Below, in pieces: positions 43,962 through 52,640 of a DNA stretch of 64,000 bases. Every line of letters starts with the position of its first letter. Position 1 is the stretch's first letter. The notes under the pieces are model-generated. The model ran no database searches, was not told the origin of the DNA, and was given only the letters and a program-made list of their open reading frames with translations. This stretch comes from Rhizobium ecuadorense (GTDB lineage: Bacteria; Pseudomonadota; Alphaproteobacteria; Rhizobiales; Rhizobiaceae), in the NCBI RefSeq assembly GCF_001187535.1, contig NZ_LFIO01001267.1, positions 124,001 through 188,000 on the forward strand, in the 5' to 3' direction. A program made the position numbers and the translations under genes.

Positions 43962-44425
43962 CAGATGCCCTCGAGGCAGAAGGCGCGCTCTTTCTGCCGG
44001 CGCCGGGTGAGGCCCGGAAAGGTGATGCCGGCGGCGCGGTTCCATTTCAACAGCGCCTCGCAGCCCTCGGCCGTCCTGCCTTGGTTGATGAGCCTGACTG
44101 CGCTCGAGCCGCAGGCCGCCGTAACGCCGACATTATAGGCGAACGAGGTCAACGCCACGAAACGCGCATCCGGCAGCGGCACGCGCACGCAGCTTTCGAC
44201 GCCGCTCGCATAGGTCTTCAGCTCCAGCGCCAGCAGCGCCTTGCACTGCTCCACCGTCTTGTGGTCGCCGGGTTTGACGCCATTGGTGCTGCCGTAGCAG
44301 ATCGTCCATGGCTGCCCCTTTGTCGCCGGATCGGGATAGGCATTCTGGCGCAATCCCTCGAACGAGCCGACGAGCGCCACAGCCATGGCCGCGGCGGCAC
44401 TACCCTTCTGCAGGCGGTTTGCCAT
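43961..44425 (-). CDS. Phage lysozyme, GH24 family (SAR-type endolysin)
   Basis: A 154-residue muramidase that cuts peptidoglycan. Catalytic residues are Glu23 (SFEGLR), an Asp near residue 32 (YPDP) and Thr47 (CYGSTNGV). The short weakly hydrophobic N-terminus (GSAAAAMAVALVG) fits a signal-arrest-release segment, so export would use the host Sec system and release would follow membrane depolarisation by the holin. Six later cysteines may form regulating disulfides. It overlaps the holin gene by 26 bases. Confidence 0.9.
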   Translation of the reverse strand: MANRLQKGSAAAAMAVALVGSFEGLRQNAYPDPATKGQPWTICYGSTNGVKPGDHKTVEQCKALLALELKTYASGVESCVRVPLPDARFVALTSFAYNVGVTAACGSSAVRLINQGRTAEGCEALLKWNRAAGITFPGLTRRRQKERAFCLEGI

Positions 44426-44654
44426 TCAATTCTCCTGAGACTTTCTGTTGAACAAAGATGCGGGCAACGATCGCCGCGACGGCCAAAAGGCCGGTGATCG
44501 CCGACATGGCGAGCTGGATGTAGAGATTGCGCGACACCCAGGTGGCGGCGACGAACGTGTAGATCGGCTCAAGGATGATGAAGAACAGCGCAAGCACCAT
44601 CAGCCGCACCGACCAGGCGTGCTTGATGATTGCGCGCCAGTTGCTGACGAGCAT
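44400..44654 (-). CDS. Probable phage holin
   Basis: An 84-residue protein with two membrane helices (about 17-36 and 44-66) and a short charged tail (QQKVSGELNGKPPAEG). It starts MLVSNWRAIIKHAWSVRLMVLALFF, resembling the small two-helix holin proteins (DUF7940-like) placed before the lysozyme in phages of Rhizobiales. It would time lysis by opening the inner membrane. GGAG lies upstream of ATG 44652-44654. First gene of the lysis cassette. Confidence 0.75.
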   Translation of the reverse strand: MLVSNWRAIIKHAWSVRLMVLALFFIILEPIYTFVAATWVSRNLYIQLAMSAITGLLAVAAIVARIFVQQKVSGELNGKPPAEG

Positions 44655-44880
44655 GGAGGTCTCCAGGGATGTGAGAGAGTTTCAGGTCACCGCGCCTGGA
44701 CGCATGACGGGAAGCAGCGGCATGCCTCATATAAGGGGCTGCGGAATTCGGCTGAGAGTACCCTGGTCTTTGACCTGTCTCTCCCGCCATCTTTAGTTTA
44801 GGATCTGGGTCGATTGCCTTTCGCTCTCGGAGGCGGTAGGGACGACCAATCACCAATTATGCCGAGGTTGAGGTTTCGCT

Positions 44881-45009
44881 GTGAAAAACGGGTTTATATG
44901 GTTGCTAATGGCAGTTGAAATGTCCTTCATGCAGCCACTGCGAGCCAAAGCCTCCGCGCGAGAAGAGAAACGCCGACTCGAGGCCCCCAGAGCGACGGAC
45001 CGGAATTAA
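44881..45009 (+). CDS. Very short hypothetical frame
   Basis: A 42-residue frame from GTG with a hydrophobic start (VKNGFIWLLMAVEMSFMQPLRAKASAREEKRR). The start resembles a leader peptide with an Ala-x-Ala-like cleavage region, but there is no good ribosome site. The 400-base gap between the holin start and 45063 contains nothing else that I can support. Confidence 0.2.
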   Translation: MKNGFIWLLMAVEMSFMQPLRAKASAREEKRRLEAPRATDRN

Positions 45010-45063
45010 TCTAGCGGCGTCGGTATTGATGGCTACCGTCTAGAGAAGATTGTAGAAAGTAAA

Positions 45064-45240
45064 ATGCAAACGCTTGAACAACAGAAGTCGACAGTATTGC
45101 AGCTGCGGGAAGAAATTGAGCAGGCGCGCGACGTCGAGGCGCTGAAGCCAATTTTGAACCGAATCTTGGATATCGTCGCCATCAGCCTGGATGAAGATTT
45201 GGGCGGGTGGGCCCGTGATCAGGCGACATCTACAGAGTGA
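45064..45240 (+). CDS. Small coiled-coil hypothetical protein
   Basis: A 58-residue frame from ATG 45064 to TGA 45240: MQTLEQQKSTVLQLREEIEQARDVEALKPILNRILDIVAISLDEDL. It is acidic, helical and coherent as protein. The ribosome site is weak (AGAAAG). It lies at the left end of the glycan island, and its last 11 bases overlap the 3' end of the opposite-strand methyltransferase-like gene. No family recognised. Confidence 0.4.
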   Translation: MQTLEQQKSTVLQLREEIEQARDVEALKPILNRILDIVAISLDEDLGGWARDQATSTE

Positions 45241-46129
45241 TAGTTTCGCCCGTCGTCACGTTTACGACCGGAAGGCCATTCAACAAATTTTTAGCCTCGC
45301 TGTATGTTTTAAACGCGAGGCTGCCGTCCCGGTTGCGAACCTCTCGCATGCGACATGGCCATTCGTGGCGCCGGGTCAGTTTATTATGTAGCTTTCCGGA
45401 GTAGATGTTGTCGATAAAGAAGGCGTTCGTTCCGGCCCGATTGGTGCCGATGAATTCGTAACCCCTCTCTTCAAGAAGGTGCCGGAATGCAGCCAAAGAT
45501 GCGCCCCAATACATCCCGGAGTAGTGCTTGCTCAATCTGACAAAGGACGGGTCGTAAGGTACGCTAAGAGGCGCGTCTCCGAAGATCTGGTTGTATTCCA
45601 CGACAACAATTGCAGCCTTCTCGCGAATTTTCTCAAGCACCCAGTAATCGACGCCATCGATGTCGACGCTGAGTAACCCAAGTCCCCCGACAAACCCTGC
45701 CGACGAGATCAACTCAGCGATATTGTCGCGGTTGATAAATGCCGCCCGGGTTTGCAGATCATATTTGTAGGCGATGTCATCAGATCGAATGGAGGAGATG
45801 TTGTCTTCGGAGCCGTCGATAATCAAGCCTGACCAGTAACGCGAAGTTAGCAAATACCGCGTGTTGCTCTCGCGATAATCCTCTACGCCGAATTCAACGA
45901 AGTTTGTGACGGGTGGTTGGATCGTATCCACCAGCCAAGAGATAATCCCGTCCTCTCCCCATTGTGAAAATACCGAAAATTCGGCGTCGGCCAGAGTGTC
46001 CAAGGCGTCTCTCTGGGCTATCTGATGGCCGCGGGTCTCCCCCTGCAGAACAAGCAGTTTTTCCAAGCCAATGAGCCGTCGCGCCTGAAAGGCAAAGTCT
46101 CGGAATTTGCGACGAAGGCGGGTTTTCAT
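45230..46129 (-). CDS. FkbM-like methyltransferase-fold protein of a glycan island
   Basis: A 299-residue protein from ATG 46127-46129, overlapping the upstream acyltransferase stop. The segment SVFSQWGEDGIISWLVDTI ... VTNFVEFGVEDYRESNTRYLL ... LIIDGSEDNI matches the FkbM-like proteins that begin with SQ-x-GED, and GLLSVDIDGVDYWVLEKI fits the later D-I-D-G strand. These occur in exopolysaccharide and O-antigen clusters as presumed sugar methyltransferases. Codon use is more AT-rich than the phage genes. It probably modifies a surface sugar together with the acyltransferase. Confidence 0.68.
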   Translation of the reverse strand: MKTRLRRKFRDFAFQARRLIGLEKLLVLQGETRGHQIAQRDALDTLADAEFSVFSQWGEDGIISWLVDTIQPPVTNFVEFGVEDYRESNTRYLLTSRYWSGLIIDGSEDNISSIRSDDIAYKYDLQTRAAFINRDNIAELISSAGFVGGLGLLSVDIDGVDYWVLEKIREKAAIVVVEYNQIFGDAPLSVPYDPSFVRLSKHYSGMYWGASLAAFRHLLEERGYEFIGTNRAGTNAFFIDNIYSGKLHNKLTRRHEWPCRMREVRNRDGSLAFKTYSEAKNLLNGLPVVNVTTGETITL

Positions 46130-46707
46130 GGATTGGGCTCGCTTGTGGGGGATGGCACAAAACCATCCGCAGGAACGTCTGTCTTGACAACTGATCGCGC
46201 ACCAATAATCGCACGGTCGCCGATTGTCACGCCCTTCAGAATGATAGCACCCATGCCAATCCACACATCATTTCCGATACGAACCGGCGCCGTCTTTACG
46301 CCCGGGTTCTCGCGCGGATGCCCACTGGTCAGAATTTGCTTTGTCTGCGCGAAGCGCATCTGCGGATCGGTCGGGTGGCTGTCACTGTCATGAATTGCAA
46401 CCGAATGCGATACGAGAACCCTATCGCCGATGATGACTTCACTCGCTGACCAGATTGTTGACATCGGGCCGAGGTAAAACCATTCACCGATCTCGATCCT
46501 CCCTCCGAAACCGAAGGTTAAAAGTTCGCCGCGGATCGTTCCGTTGGCGCCCACTTGGATCGCTGATCGGTCATTGCGGATGTTGAAGACTCTGCCTTCG
46601 GAACTCAACTTGGTGGACATGCCAAGGACGGCGTCCCTCCTAGCGGCAGAAGTGACAAGGCTTGCTAAAAGCTTTTCGCGAGCAGTTAATATCAGACTTG
46701 AAAACAC
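46126..46707 (-). CDS. Hexapeptide-repeat acyltransferase (left-handed beta-helix)
   Basis: A 193-residue protein. Repeats of the [LIV]-G-x-x-x-x type run through most of it (IEIGEWFYLGP, VIIGDRVLVSHSVAIHDSDSH, VRIGNDVWIGMGAIILKGVTIGDRAIIGARSVV). The catalytic-loop His of WcaF/maa-type acetyltransferases is present in IHDSDSH. It should move acetyl from acetyl-CoA to a sugar hydroxyl. It is followed by the methyltransferase-like gene with an ATGA overlap, and divergent from the glycosyltransferase across 98 bases that must hold both promoters. Confidence 0.87.
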   Translation of the reverse strand: MFSSLILTAREKLLASLVTSAARRDAVLGMSTKLSSEGRVFNIRNDRSAIQVGANGTIRGELLTFGFGGRIEIGEWFYLGPMSTIWSASEVIIGDRVLVSHSVAIHDSDSHPTDPQMRFAQTKQILTSGHPRENPGVKTAPVRIGNDVWIGMGAIILKGVTIGDRAIIGARSVVKTDVPADGFVPSPTSEPNP

Positions 46708-46805
46708 TTGCCGCCCTTACCGTCTCAACTGGAAAGATCATTATCGCCAACGACTGGTTTTAATGGTACGCGGGTTCAACTGCGAGCCACCACATCGGTT
46801 AAGTA

Positions 46806-47891
46806 ATGCGCGTCTTTCAGAATTTTGGCCTATACCCTGCATATATGCACCGACTCAATAAGCTTGCAGGATCAGCGAATGCTTTTTCCGAAAGACGGCA
46901 GGTTTTTCTCTCGGATTCGTTCGGCGCGTGCCACCTGCTTAAGGCAGTGGTCGACGGAAGTAGCGATGCATTCTTCACAACCGGTGACGATCCCATTACG
47001 CAGAGATTTTGGGCCCAAGAGCATGGCCTTCCAGCCTCCACGGCGTTGGAGCAAATACTGCTTAGCCAGATCGAGGATCACCGCACTGAGATTTTCTACA
47101 ATCTTGATCCTATTCGATACGGCAATGAGTTCGTCAGAAAGTTGCCGGGAACGGTAAAAAGGTCGATAGCTTGGCGAGCGGCGCCTTCAGGAAACGTCGA
47201 TCTGGGTGCTTATGATCTTCTTGTCTGCAATTTTCCAACGATCATAGAAAGCTACAGAGGCCGCGGATGGCGGGCAGAGTACATGGCGCCATCCCATGAC
47301 CTCGCAATGGACAGCTATGCGGCAAACAGCAGCCGCCCGATCGATATTTTATTTGTTGGAGGATATAGCCGCCATCATAGCAGACGCGCGGAAATTCTTG
47401 AGGCGGTCTCCGAACTTCGCAAGGATTTTCGGGTTGTCTACCACTTGGACCGATCTCGCCTTACGCGACTTGCTGAAAGCTCTCTGGGATGGCTCTTGCC
47501 TCTTAACGATCATCGGCGTCCTAAGGGCATTCGCGCGGTTTCCCGTCCGCCTGTTTTTGGGCGCGACCTGTATCGCGGAATCTCGCAAGCAAAAATCGTC
47601 TTGAACGGAGCTGTCGACATGGCCGGCTCAGATCGAGGCAACATGCGCTGCTGGGAAGCGTTGGGCTGCGGTGCTCTGATGATCTCCGACGCTGGCAACT
47701 ACCCCAATGGAATGATCGACGGTACCACCATAGTGACCTATGGCAATGCGCAGTCGGCAGTGGCATCAATTCGAACTGCACTCGCCGACCAAACCAGACT
47801 GAGAGAAATCGCGGCAGCTGGCAACATGATGATCAAGAGCCGATACAGCAAAGAGGCTCAATGGGAGAGTTTTACGCAACTCTGTCGGTAA
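46806..47891 (+). CDS. Glycosyltransferase, CgeB-like
   Basis: A 361-residue soluble protein with GT-B character. The second half contains IDILFVGGYSRHHSRRAEIL (start of the donor domain) and LNGAVDMAGSDRGNMRCWEALGCGALMISDAGNYPNGMIDGTTIVTY, the 'xxNMRxxEALGCGAxxxxD' pattern of CgeB/GT4-like spore and surface glycosyltransferases. It lies in an AT-richer island, divergent from the acyltransferase. The sugar and acceptor are unknown. No strong ribosome site is seen before ATG 46806. Confidence 0.75.
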   Translation: MRVFQNFGLYPAYMHRLNKLAGSANAFSERRQVFLSDSFGACHLLKAVVDGSSDAFFTTGDDPITQRFWAQEHGLPASTALEQILLSQIEDHRTEIFYNLDPIRYGNEFVRKLPGTVKRSIAWRAAPSGNVDLGAYDLLVCNFPTIIESYRGRGWRAEYMAPSHDLAMDSYAANSSRPIDILFVGGYSRHHSRRAEILEAVSELRKDFRVVYHLDRSRLTRLAESSLGWLLPLNDHRRPKGIRAVSRPPVFGRDLYRGISQAKIVLNGAVDMAGSDRGNMRCWEALGCGALMISDAGNYPNGMIDGTTIVTYGNAQSAVASIRTALADQTRLREIAAAGNMMIKSRYSKEAQWESFTQLCR

Positions 47892-48280
47892 ACTGCGGAT
47901 CTTTTTGATGGTTAACCTGTTCTATAGCGCTTTGATTTTGACTGGATTTTTCATGCCCGCCGGGCCTACCATTTTTTCATAAGCTGCCGTTTCCGCTGAC
48001 CTTTGACTTTGATGTCCCCCTTTTCAAGGTTTACCTCGTCAAGGGGGACACTTTTGTCTCGTTCCGTCTGGAGGAAGCAGAGCCATCGTCGACGCTTCTT
48101 TCGGCGGGCCGCGCGTGTGAATAGATCGGTATGCTGGCTCGTCGCCCCTGTTTTTCGGCAGCGATCAAAGTGCCCGCTTCAAAGTCCATGGGCGAAGAGT
48201 CCAATGATCCGGCTCGTCGCGCATTGCGCATCTTGTGGCCGAATAAAGGCGCTCACGGAACGGCTAATCAAGGGCAAGGA

Positions 48281-48379
48281 CTATAGGTCATCGATCGCGT
48301 CTTGTGCGATTTCCCGTCTGCCGACGAACACGCCTTTGATTGCGCCATTTTCGTCGCGCATCACGTAAACCAAAGTCAT
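48281..48379 (-). CDS. Very small phage protein after the tail fibre
   Basis: A 32-residue frame, MTLVYVMRDENGAIKGVFVGRREIAQDAIDDL, whose ATG (48377-48379) begins two bases after the tail-fibre stop. The compact beta-hairpin-like MxxVYVMRDENGxIKGVF pattern is what I recall from tiny proteins after tail-fibre genes in rhizobial phages. It could be a fibre-assembly protein. The rest of 47892-48280 shows only degenerate frames, one of them protein-like (FPLTFDFDVPLFKVYLVKGD, about 47987-48046) but without a start. Confidence 0.5.
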   Translation of the reverse strand: MTLVYVMRDENGAIKGVFVGRREIAQDAIDDL

Positions 48380-48381
48380 GA

Positions 48382-49713
48382 TCAAGCTCCATTCAGGCGC
48401 GGTACGGTATAGTCGTTAAAGCCGATTGATCGCAATGTATACGATACGCTACCGACCGTCGTGATGGCGTAAATGGTTACAATCCCCGTTGATCGTGATC
48501 GGCAGCGAGCAGATACGCGGCCCGCTTGTGCCGTGTTGCCCGCGTTAACATTGAAGACTGCAACAGGAGATGTGACAGCATCAGCCCCGGCGCCAAGCTC
48601 GCCGGATGAACTTGCCGAAGAATTAACCGCAAGCAACCAATAAACCTCTGTAGAAATCCCAGCTGGAGCGCCTATTGGCTGTATATCGTTCGGCGCTATG
48701 CCGGTTCCGTTGTACTCCTGCACAGCTGCAGTAATTCTATATTCGTTACCATCTTGGATATATTGGCGAATCACATTTGCAGAAGTCGTTAATACGGCAT
48801 TTACACGCACAATAACTTCCCAACCTATAAGATTTACCGTTGCAACGAGCGCCGGGACAGATTGCAGACTTGCAACCCAATCGCCAACGCCTGTTGCCAG
48901 GTTGCGCACAGAATGAACAAAATAGGTTTTGCTCGCCTGCATGACGCCAGTGTCAAGGAATCCGCCGCTATTGCCGGCCGTGAAGGTGGTGGACAGGGAT
49001 TTTGTCAGCGCGGAAGCATAGATGACGTTCTTAGAATTGAAGAACACCTCGCCGGTTTTTATCTGAATAGAAGTGCTGGATACATAGACGGTCTCACACC
49101 CGACGACGTTGTTGATCTCCGACTTCGCCTGGATCTTGGCAATCAGCTTATCCGTGAAGAACGCTGTCCCACTGCAGACGATGAAGGTGGAATACCCGTT
49201 CGGAACGACAAGCGTTGCCGCCCCGTCGATCGTCTCCAAACCGTTCGGATCAATCGTCACATCGCCGCCATCGGCAATGACGCAATAGTGCCAGTTTGCG
49301 CCGAGCGTTGCCGCGGCGGTGAGCGTGAGCGTGGCCGCCGCGGTAAAGCGATGGATAGCATTATCGTCGGATGCGAGCGCGGTGTAATCGCCCGACTTGG
49401 CCGCATAGACCAGATCCTGATCGAACGCGATATCGACGCCGTTCTGGGCAAAGCCAAGCAGGCCGCCGCCTTTCAGATAGACGCCGGTCTGCGGGTTCGA
49501 GGCGAAGCCGACGCCCGGCGCGGACACCGTTCCGCCGGCCGCCTTGAGCGGCGCGATCATCGGCGCCGAGCCGTCGCGGGGCAGCGAATTGGTGATTTCG
49601 TTGCCGAGGTCGGTGGTCAGCGCGTTCCACGGCGCCGGGTCGATGACCTGGCCGACGGAGGGTGTCGTGCCGGCGGGTTTGGAATAGACGCCGGTTGATG
49701 GGTTTCTGGGCAT
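48382..49713 (-). CDS. Phage tail fibre protein
   Basis: A 443-residue protein. The N-terminal MPRNPSTGVYSKPAGTTPSVGQVIDPAPWNALTTDLGNEITNSLPRDGSAPMIAPLKAAGGTVSAPGVGFASNPQTGVY segment is the familiar repeated, Gly/Pro-containing start of rhizobial phage tail fibres. It is followed by a Thr/Ala/Ser-rich beta region (TLTLTAAATLGANWHY, STFIVCSGTAFFTD) and a variable C-terminus. It should bind the host surface. It is separated from the rest of the phage late genes by a glycan island on each side. Confidence 0.82.
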   Translation of the reverse strand: MPRNPSTGVYSKPAGTTPSVGQVIDPAPWNALTTDLGNEITNSLPRDGSAPMIAPLKAAGGTVSAPGVGFASNPQTGVYLKGGGLLGFAQNGVDIAFDQDLVYAAKSGDYTALASDDNAIHRFTAAATLTLTAAATLGANWHYCVIADGGDVTIDPNGLETIDGAATLVVPNGYSTFIVCSGTAFFTDKLIAKIQAKSEINNVVGCETVYVSSTSIQIKTGEVFFNSKNVIYASALTKSLSTTFTAGNSGGFLDTGVMQASKTYFVHSVRNLATGVGDWVASLQSVPALVATVNLIGWEVIVRVNAVLTTSANVIRQYIQDGNEYRITAAVQEYNGTGIAPNDIQPIGAPAGISTEVYWLLAVNSSASSSGELGAGADAVTSPVAVFNVNAGNTAQAGRVSARCRSRSTGIVTIYAITTVGSVSYTLRSIGFNDYTVPRLNGA

Positions 49714-49829
49714 TTACCTTGCTCCAAAAGAAGGGGTTGATTGTTGCCGCAATGCACTCGGATAAAGTGAGTTGCATTCTTTTTCTTCTCCACTGGATGG
49801 AGAATACCTGTGAGAGTCGCGCCTTATGA

Positions 49830-50045
49830 TTGCTGACCGCAGCGCTCCCATTCTGGGCCGTCAAAGGGATCGCCGTTCTTTTTATCGGCGGCCTGCTGGC
49901 ATGCTGCCTACTGATGGTTGCTGCCTCACCCGAGCGGCGTTCTGCGAAAGAAGAACTTCAGCAAGCGCGGCCATCCGTGGGTCAGTTAGACGCGTGGGCT
50001 GAACCAGTTGGTTCGCGAGGTAGGCGCGAACCCCGGGGCAGATAG
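49830..50045 (+). CDS. Small hydrophobic hypothetical protein
   Basis: A 71-residue frame from TTG with one clear membrane segment (ALPFWAVKGIAVLFIGGLLACCLLMVAAS) and a charged tail. No convincing ribosome site. It leads into the right glycan island, on the same strand as the flippase-like gene. May be real or chance. Confidence 0.3.
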   Translation: MLTAALPFWAVKGIAVLFIGGLLACCLLMVAASPERRSAKEELQQARPSVGQLDAWAEPVGSRGRREPRGR

Positions 50046-50241
50046 ATACAAAGCATAAAGCGGCGGGATTTTTGCTCTTGCTTACGACAGTGATTGATTT
50101 AGAAAACCGCTTCGCAAAGGCGTGGCTGGCCCAATTGGCCCTGAATTAAAAGGCAGCAGCCCACGGACTGAAAGCAGCTCCGTCGCCACTGCAACTCCTG
50201 TGAAAGGAAGAGGTCACGGGGTTGCCCCTGATTGTTGTGAT

Positions 50242-51303
50242 ATGTTAGGGGCAGCGATCCGAGTAGACACTTGCGGTTTAAAGTCGGCGCGGCTTCGAAA
50301 GAGAACATCAGAAAACGTGACAACTGGCCTCTTCAATCATCAACGCCTGCAGATGCTTATAGCCTCCGCAATAAGCCTTGTCCTCCTGATATTCCTGCTA
50401 AGGGCGGTGGATTGGGAAGAAGCCATCCGCATTTTTCGCAGCGGAATATCCGTCACATCGCTCCTGTGGTTTATGCTCGTTACCTTCAGTATCGCTGCAG
50501 CTTATGCGGTGCGATGGCGCCTGTTGCTGGATGGCAAGATCGGTTACGGAACGTCCCTCATGGCCTCCCTACTCGGCCTGGGCGCCAACATGGTCCTTCC
50601 TGCGAGAGGCGGAGACCTCTTGCGTGTACATTACAGCCGAGTTGTCGCGACTGTCCCCTACGGAGACGCTCTTGGCAGGCTTCTGGTCGAAAAGATGGTT
50701 GACCTGGTGACGATCATTTCAGTCGGCATATTTTCTTTGGTTTTACTGAGTCATACATTGAATTCCGAATACCGAAATGTTCTTTTGGTCATCATGCTTG
50801 GTGCATTGGTTGGGATATTTCTATCGGCAGTTTTGATAAGGAATTTCGGCGATCGGCTTGTCCCGATATTGCGACCTGTCTTCGGTCTCCTGCGACGTCA
50901 GGATTTCTTTGACCGTCACGTTATTTCTTTTATCCGAAATTCCGCACGAAGCTTAACTCTGTCCGTGACTATCGTTCCGGCCTTTCTCACACTAGCTTTG
51001 TGGCTTTCGGCATACGCCCTTGCGTATATCTTCGTCGCCCGGTTTGTCGGCATCGCGCTGAGTTATCAAGAATCGTTGTTCATGTTGTTTGCCGGCGGGT
51101 TGGGCCTGATGATCCCGGCTGCGCCATCGGGAGTCGGCACCTTCCATGCATCCGTCGTTTCGGCATTCGTATTACTAGGGCGTTCGCCGTCGGAGGGGTT
51201 GCTCCTGGCGACGGCCGTTCATTTTCTCTTTTTTGTGGTGTACGTTGTGCCTGCAGCCCTCATTCTGGGACATTGGCGCTTGAACCGCTTGGCGCCGAGG
51301 TAA
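50242..51303 (+). CDS. Flippase-like membrane protein (UPF0104 / LPG-synthase TM domain)
   Basis: A 353-residue inner-membrane protein from ATG 50242; the open frame extends to 50122, and other starts at 50317 (GTG) or 50353 (ATG) are possible. About eight hydrophobic segments include LLIFLLRAVDWEEAIRIFR, LLGLGANMVLPARGGDLLRVHY, and LFAGGLGLMIPAAPSGVGTFHASVVSAFVLLGRSPSEGLLLATAVHFLFFVVYVVPA. The LPARGGDLLR and PSGVGTFHA motifs identify the AglD/UPF0104 superfamily, used to transfer lipid-linked sugars or flip them. Directly followed by the GT2 fusion (three bases). Confidence 0.82.
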   Translation: MLGAAIRVDTCGLKSARLRKRTSENVTTGLFNHQRLQMLIASAISLVLLIFLLRAVDWEEAIRIFRSGISVTSLLWFMLVTFSIAAAYAVRWRLLLDGKIGYGTSLMASLLGLGANMVLPARGGDLLRVHYSRVVATVPYGDALGRLLVEKMVDLVTIISVGIFSLVLLSHTLNSEYRNVLLVIMLGALVGIFLSAVLIRNFGDRLVPILRPVFGLLRRQDFFDRHVISFIRNSARSLTLSVTIVPAFLTLALWLSAYALAYIFVARFVGIALSYQESLFMLFAGGLGLMIPAAPSGVGTFHASVVSAFVLLGRSPSEGLLLATAVHFLFFVVYVVPAALILGHWRLNRLAPR

Positions 51304-51306
51304 CTT

Positions 51307-52638
51307 ATGCGGGACTATTTCTATTCTCAATTGAGAAAGTACATTGGCCTCTTTATCCTGGGCCAGAATTCCGTGGTCGAGATCGATCCGACGACGCCTC
51401 TGCTGATTGGTAAATTTCCTCAGGGCAAGATAGCGTTTCGCTCGAGAACGCACCCTGCAGAACCTGTGAATGAGTTTGACGAGCACAAGGTCGTCAAGAT
51501 CGAAGACGTCGCTGACACCAAACCCGATTACCTGGTCATCAGCGGCCTCATCCATTACGAACGAGACATACAGAGCATGTTCGCTCAGGCACGTGCATTG
51601 TGTTCGCCTGAGACACGCCTTGTTCTTACCTATTACAGTAGTATGTGGCGGCCGCTTGCGACTCTCGCATCTAAGCTCGGTCTGCGCCGGCGGGTTCCTG
51701 AATCGAATTGGCTTGCCCATGAAGACATCGAGAATCTTTTGACGCTCGAAGACTTCGAATTGATACGACTGGACCAGAAGATCCTGATCCCGCTTTACAT
51801 CCCACTTATCAGTGCCTTTGTTAACCGCTACCTTGCTCCTCTTCCGCTTCTTCGAACTCTCTGCCTTATCAACATCGCGATTGCGAGGCCGAACGGCGAT
51901 GCCGCGTCGAAGACCGTGCCGTCGGTGTCAATTGTAGTTCCGGCGAGGAACGAGGCAGGAAATATCGAGGATATTGTCAAACGGTTGCCGTCTATGGGGC
52001 CGGATGATGAACTTATTTTTGTCGAAGGCAATTCGACCGACGCGACGTGGAAGGCGATCCAGGAAGCGCAACAGCGTTATGGCGGCGAACGCACCATCCT
52101 GATTGCCCAGCAGGATGGGAAGGGTAAAGGCGATGCCGTCCGGAAGGGCTTTTCGCTGGCCTCAAAGGACGTCTTGATGATTCTTGACGCGGACATGACG
52201 GTCCCGCCCGAGGATTTGCCGAAATTCTACAATGCCATCAAGGACGGGAAAGGCGAGTTCATCAACGGCACGCGCTTGGTCTATCCCATGGAAAAGGAGG
52301 CTATGCGTTTCTTCAACCTCCTGGGCAACAAGTTTTTCGCATTGGCTTTCTCCTTCGTTCTTGGCCAGAGATACAAAGACACCCTATGCGGAACCAAGGT
52401 GATCAGCCGCTCCAATTATCTGAAGCTTCAGGCAAACAGATCCTACTTCGGTGATTTCGATCCCTTTGGTGATTTCGACCTGATCTTCGGTGCGGCGCGG
52501 ATGGGCCTTAAGATCGTCGAGGTTCCGATCAGCTATCGTGAAAGACTCTACGGTGAAACGAACATCTCGCGTTGGCGCCACGGTGCCATTCTGTTGGCCA
52601 TGCTGGTTTTTGCGGCAAGACGAATAAAGTTTCTCTGA
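51307..52638 (+). CDS. Degenerate methyltransferase fused to GT2 (DPM1-like) glycosyltransferase
   Basis: A 443-residue fusion. Residues 1-195 follow the class I methyltransferase pattern (DYLVISGLIHYERDIQSMFAQARALCSPETRLVLTYYSSMW...PESNWLAHEDIENLLTLEDFELI). The SAM-binding glycine loop is missing; VVEIDPTTP replaces the expected E-x-G-x-G-x-G. Residues 205-440 form a GT2 domain: VSIVVPARNEAGNIEDIV, ILDADMTVP (DxD at 294-296) and LCGTKVISR, as in polyprenyl-phosphate sugar synthases. It should make a lipid-linked sugar for the adjacent flippase. The methyltransferase half is probably inactive or structural. Confidence 0.8.
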   Translation: MRDYFYSQLRKYIGLFILGQNSVVEIDPTTPLLIGKFPQGKIAFRSRTHPAEPVNEFDEHKVVKIEDVADTKPDYLVISGLIHYERDIQSMFAQARALCSPETRLVLTYYSSMWRPLATLASKLGLRRRVPESNWLAHEDIENLLTLEDFELIRLDQKILIPLYIPLISAFVNRYLAPLPLLRTLCLINIAIARPNGDAASKTVPSVSIVVPARNEAGNIEDIVKRLPSMGPDDELIFVEGNSTDATWKAIQEAQQRYGGERTILIAQQDGKGKGDAVRKGFSLASKDVLMILDADMTVPPEDLPKFYNAIKDGKGEFINGTRLVYPMEKEAMRFFNLLGNKFFALAFSFVLGQRYKDTLCGTKVISRSNYLKLQANRSYFGDFDPFGDFDLIFGAARMGLKIVEVPISYRERLYGETNISRWRHGAILLAMLVFAARRIKFL

Positions 52639-52640
52639 CG

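Noticed and set aside
48003..48368. 121-codon plus-strand frame between glycosyltransferase and tail fibre
   Set aside because: Arg/Ser-rich translation without fold-like pattern or ribosome site; the 3' part is antisense to the tiny phage protein at 48281-48379.
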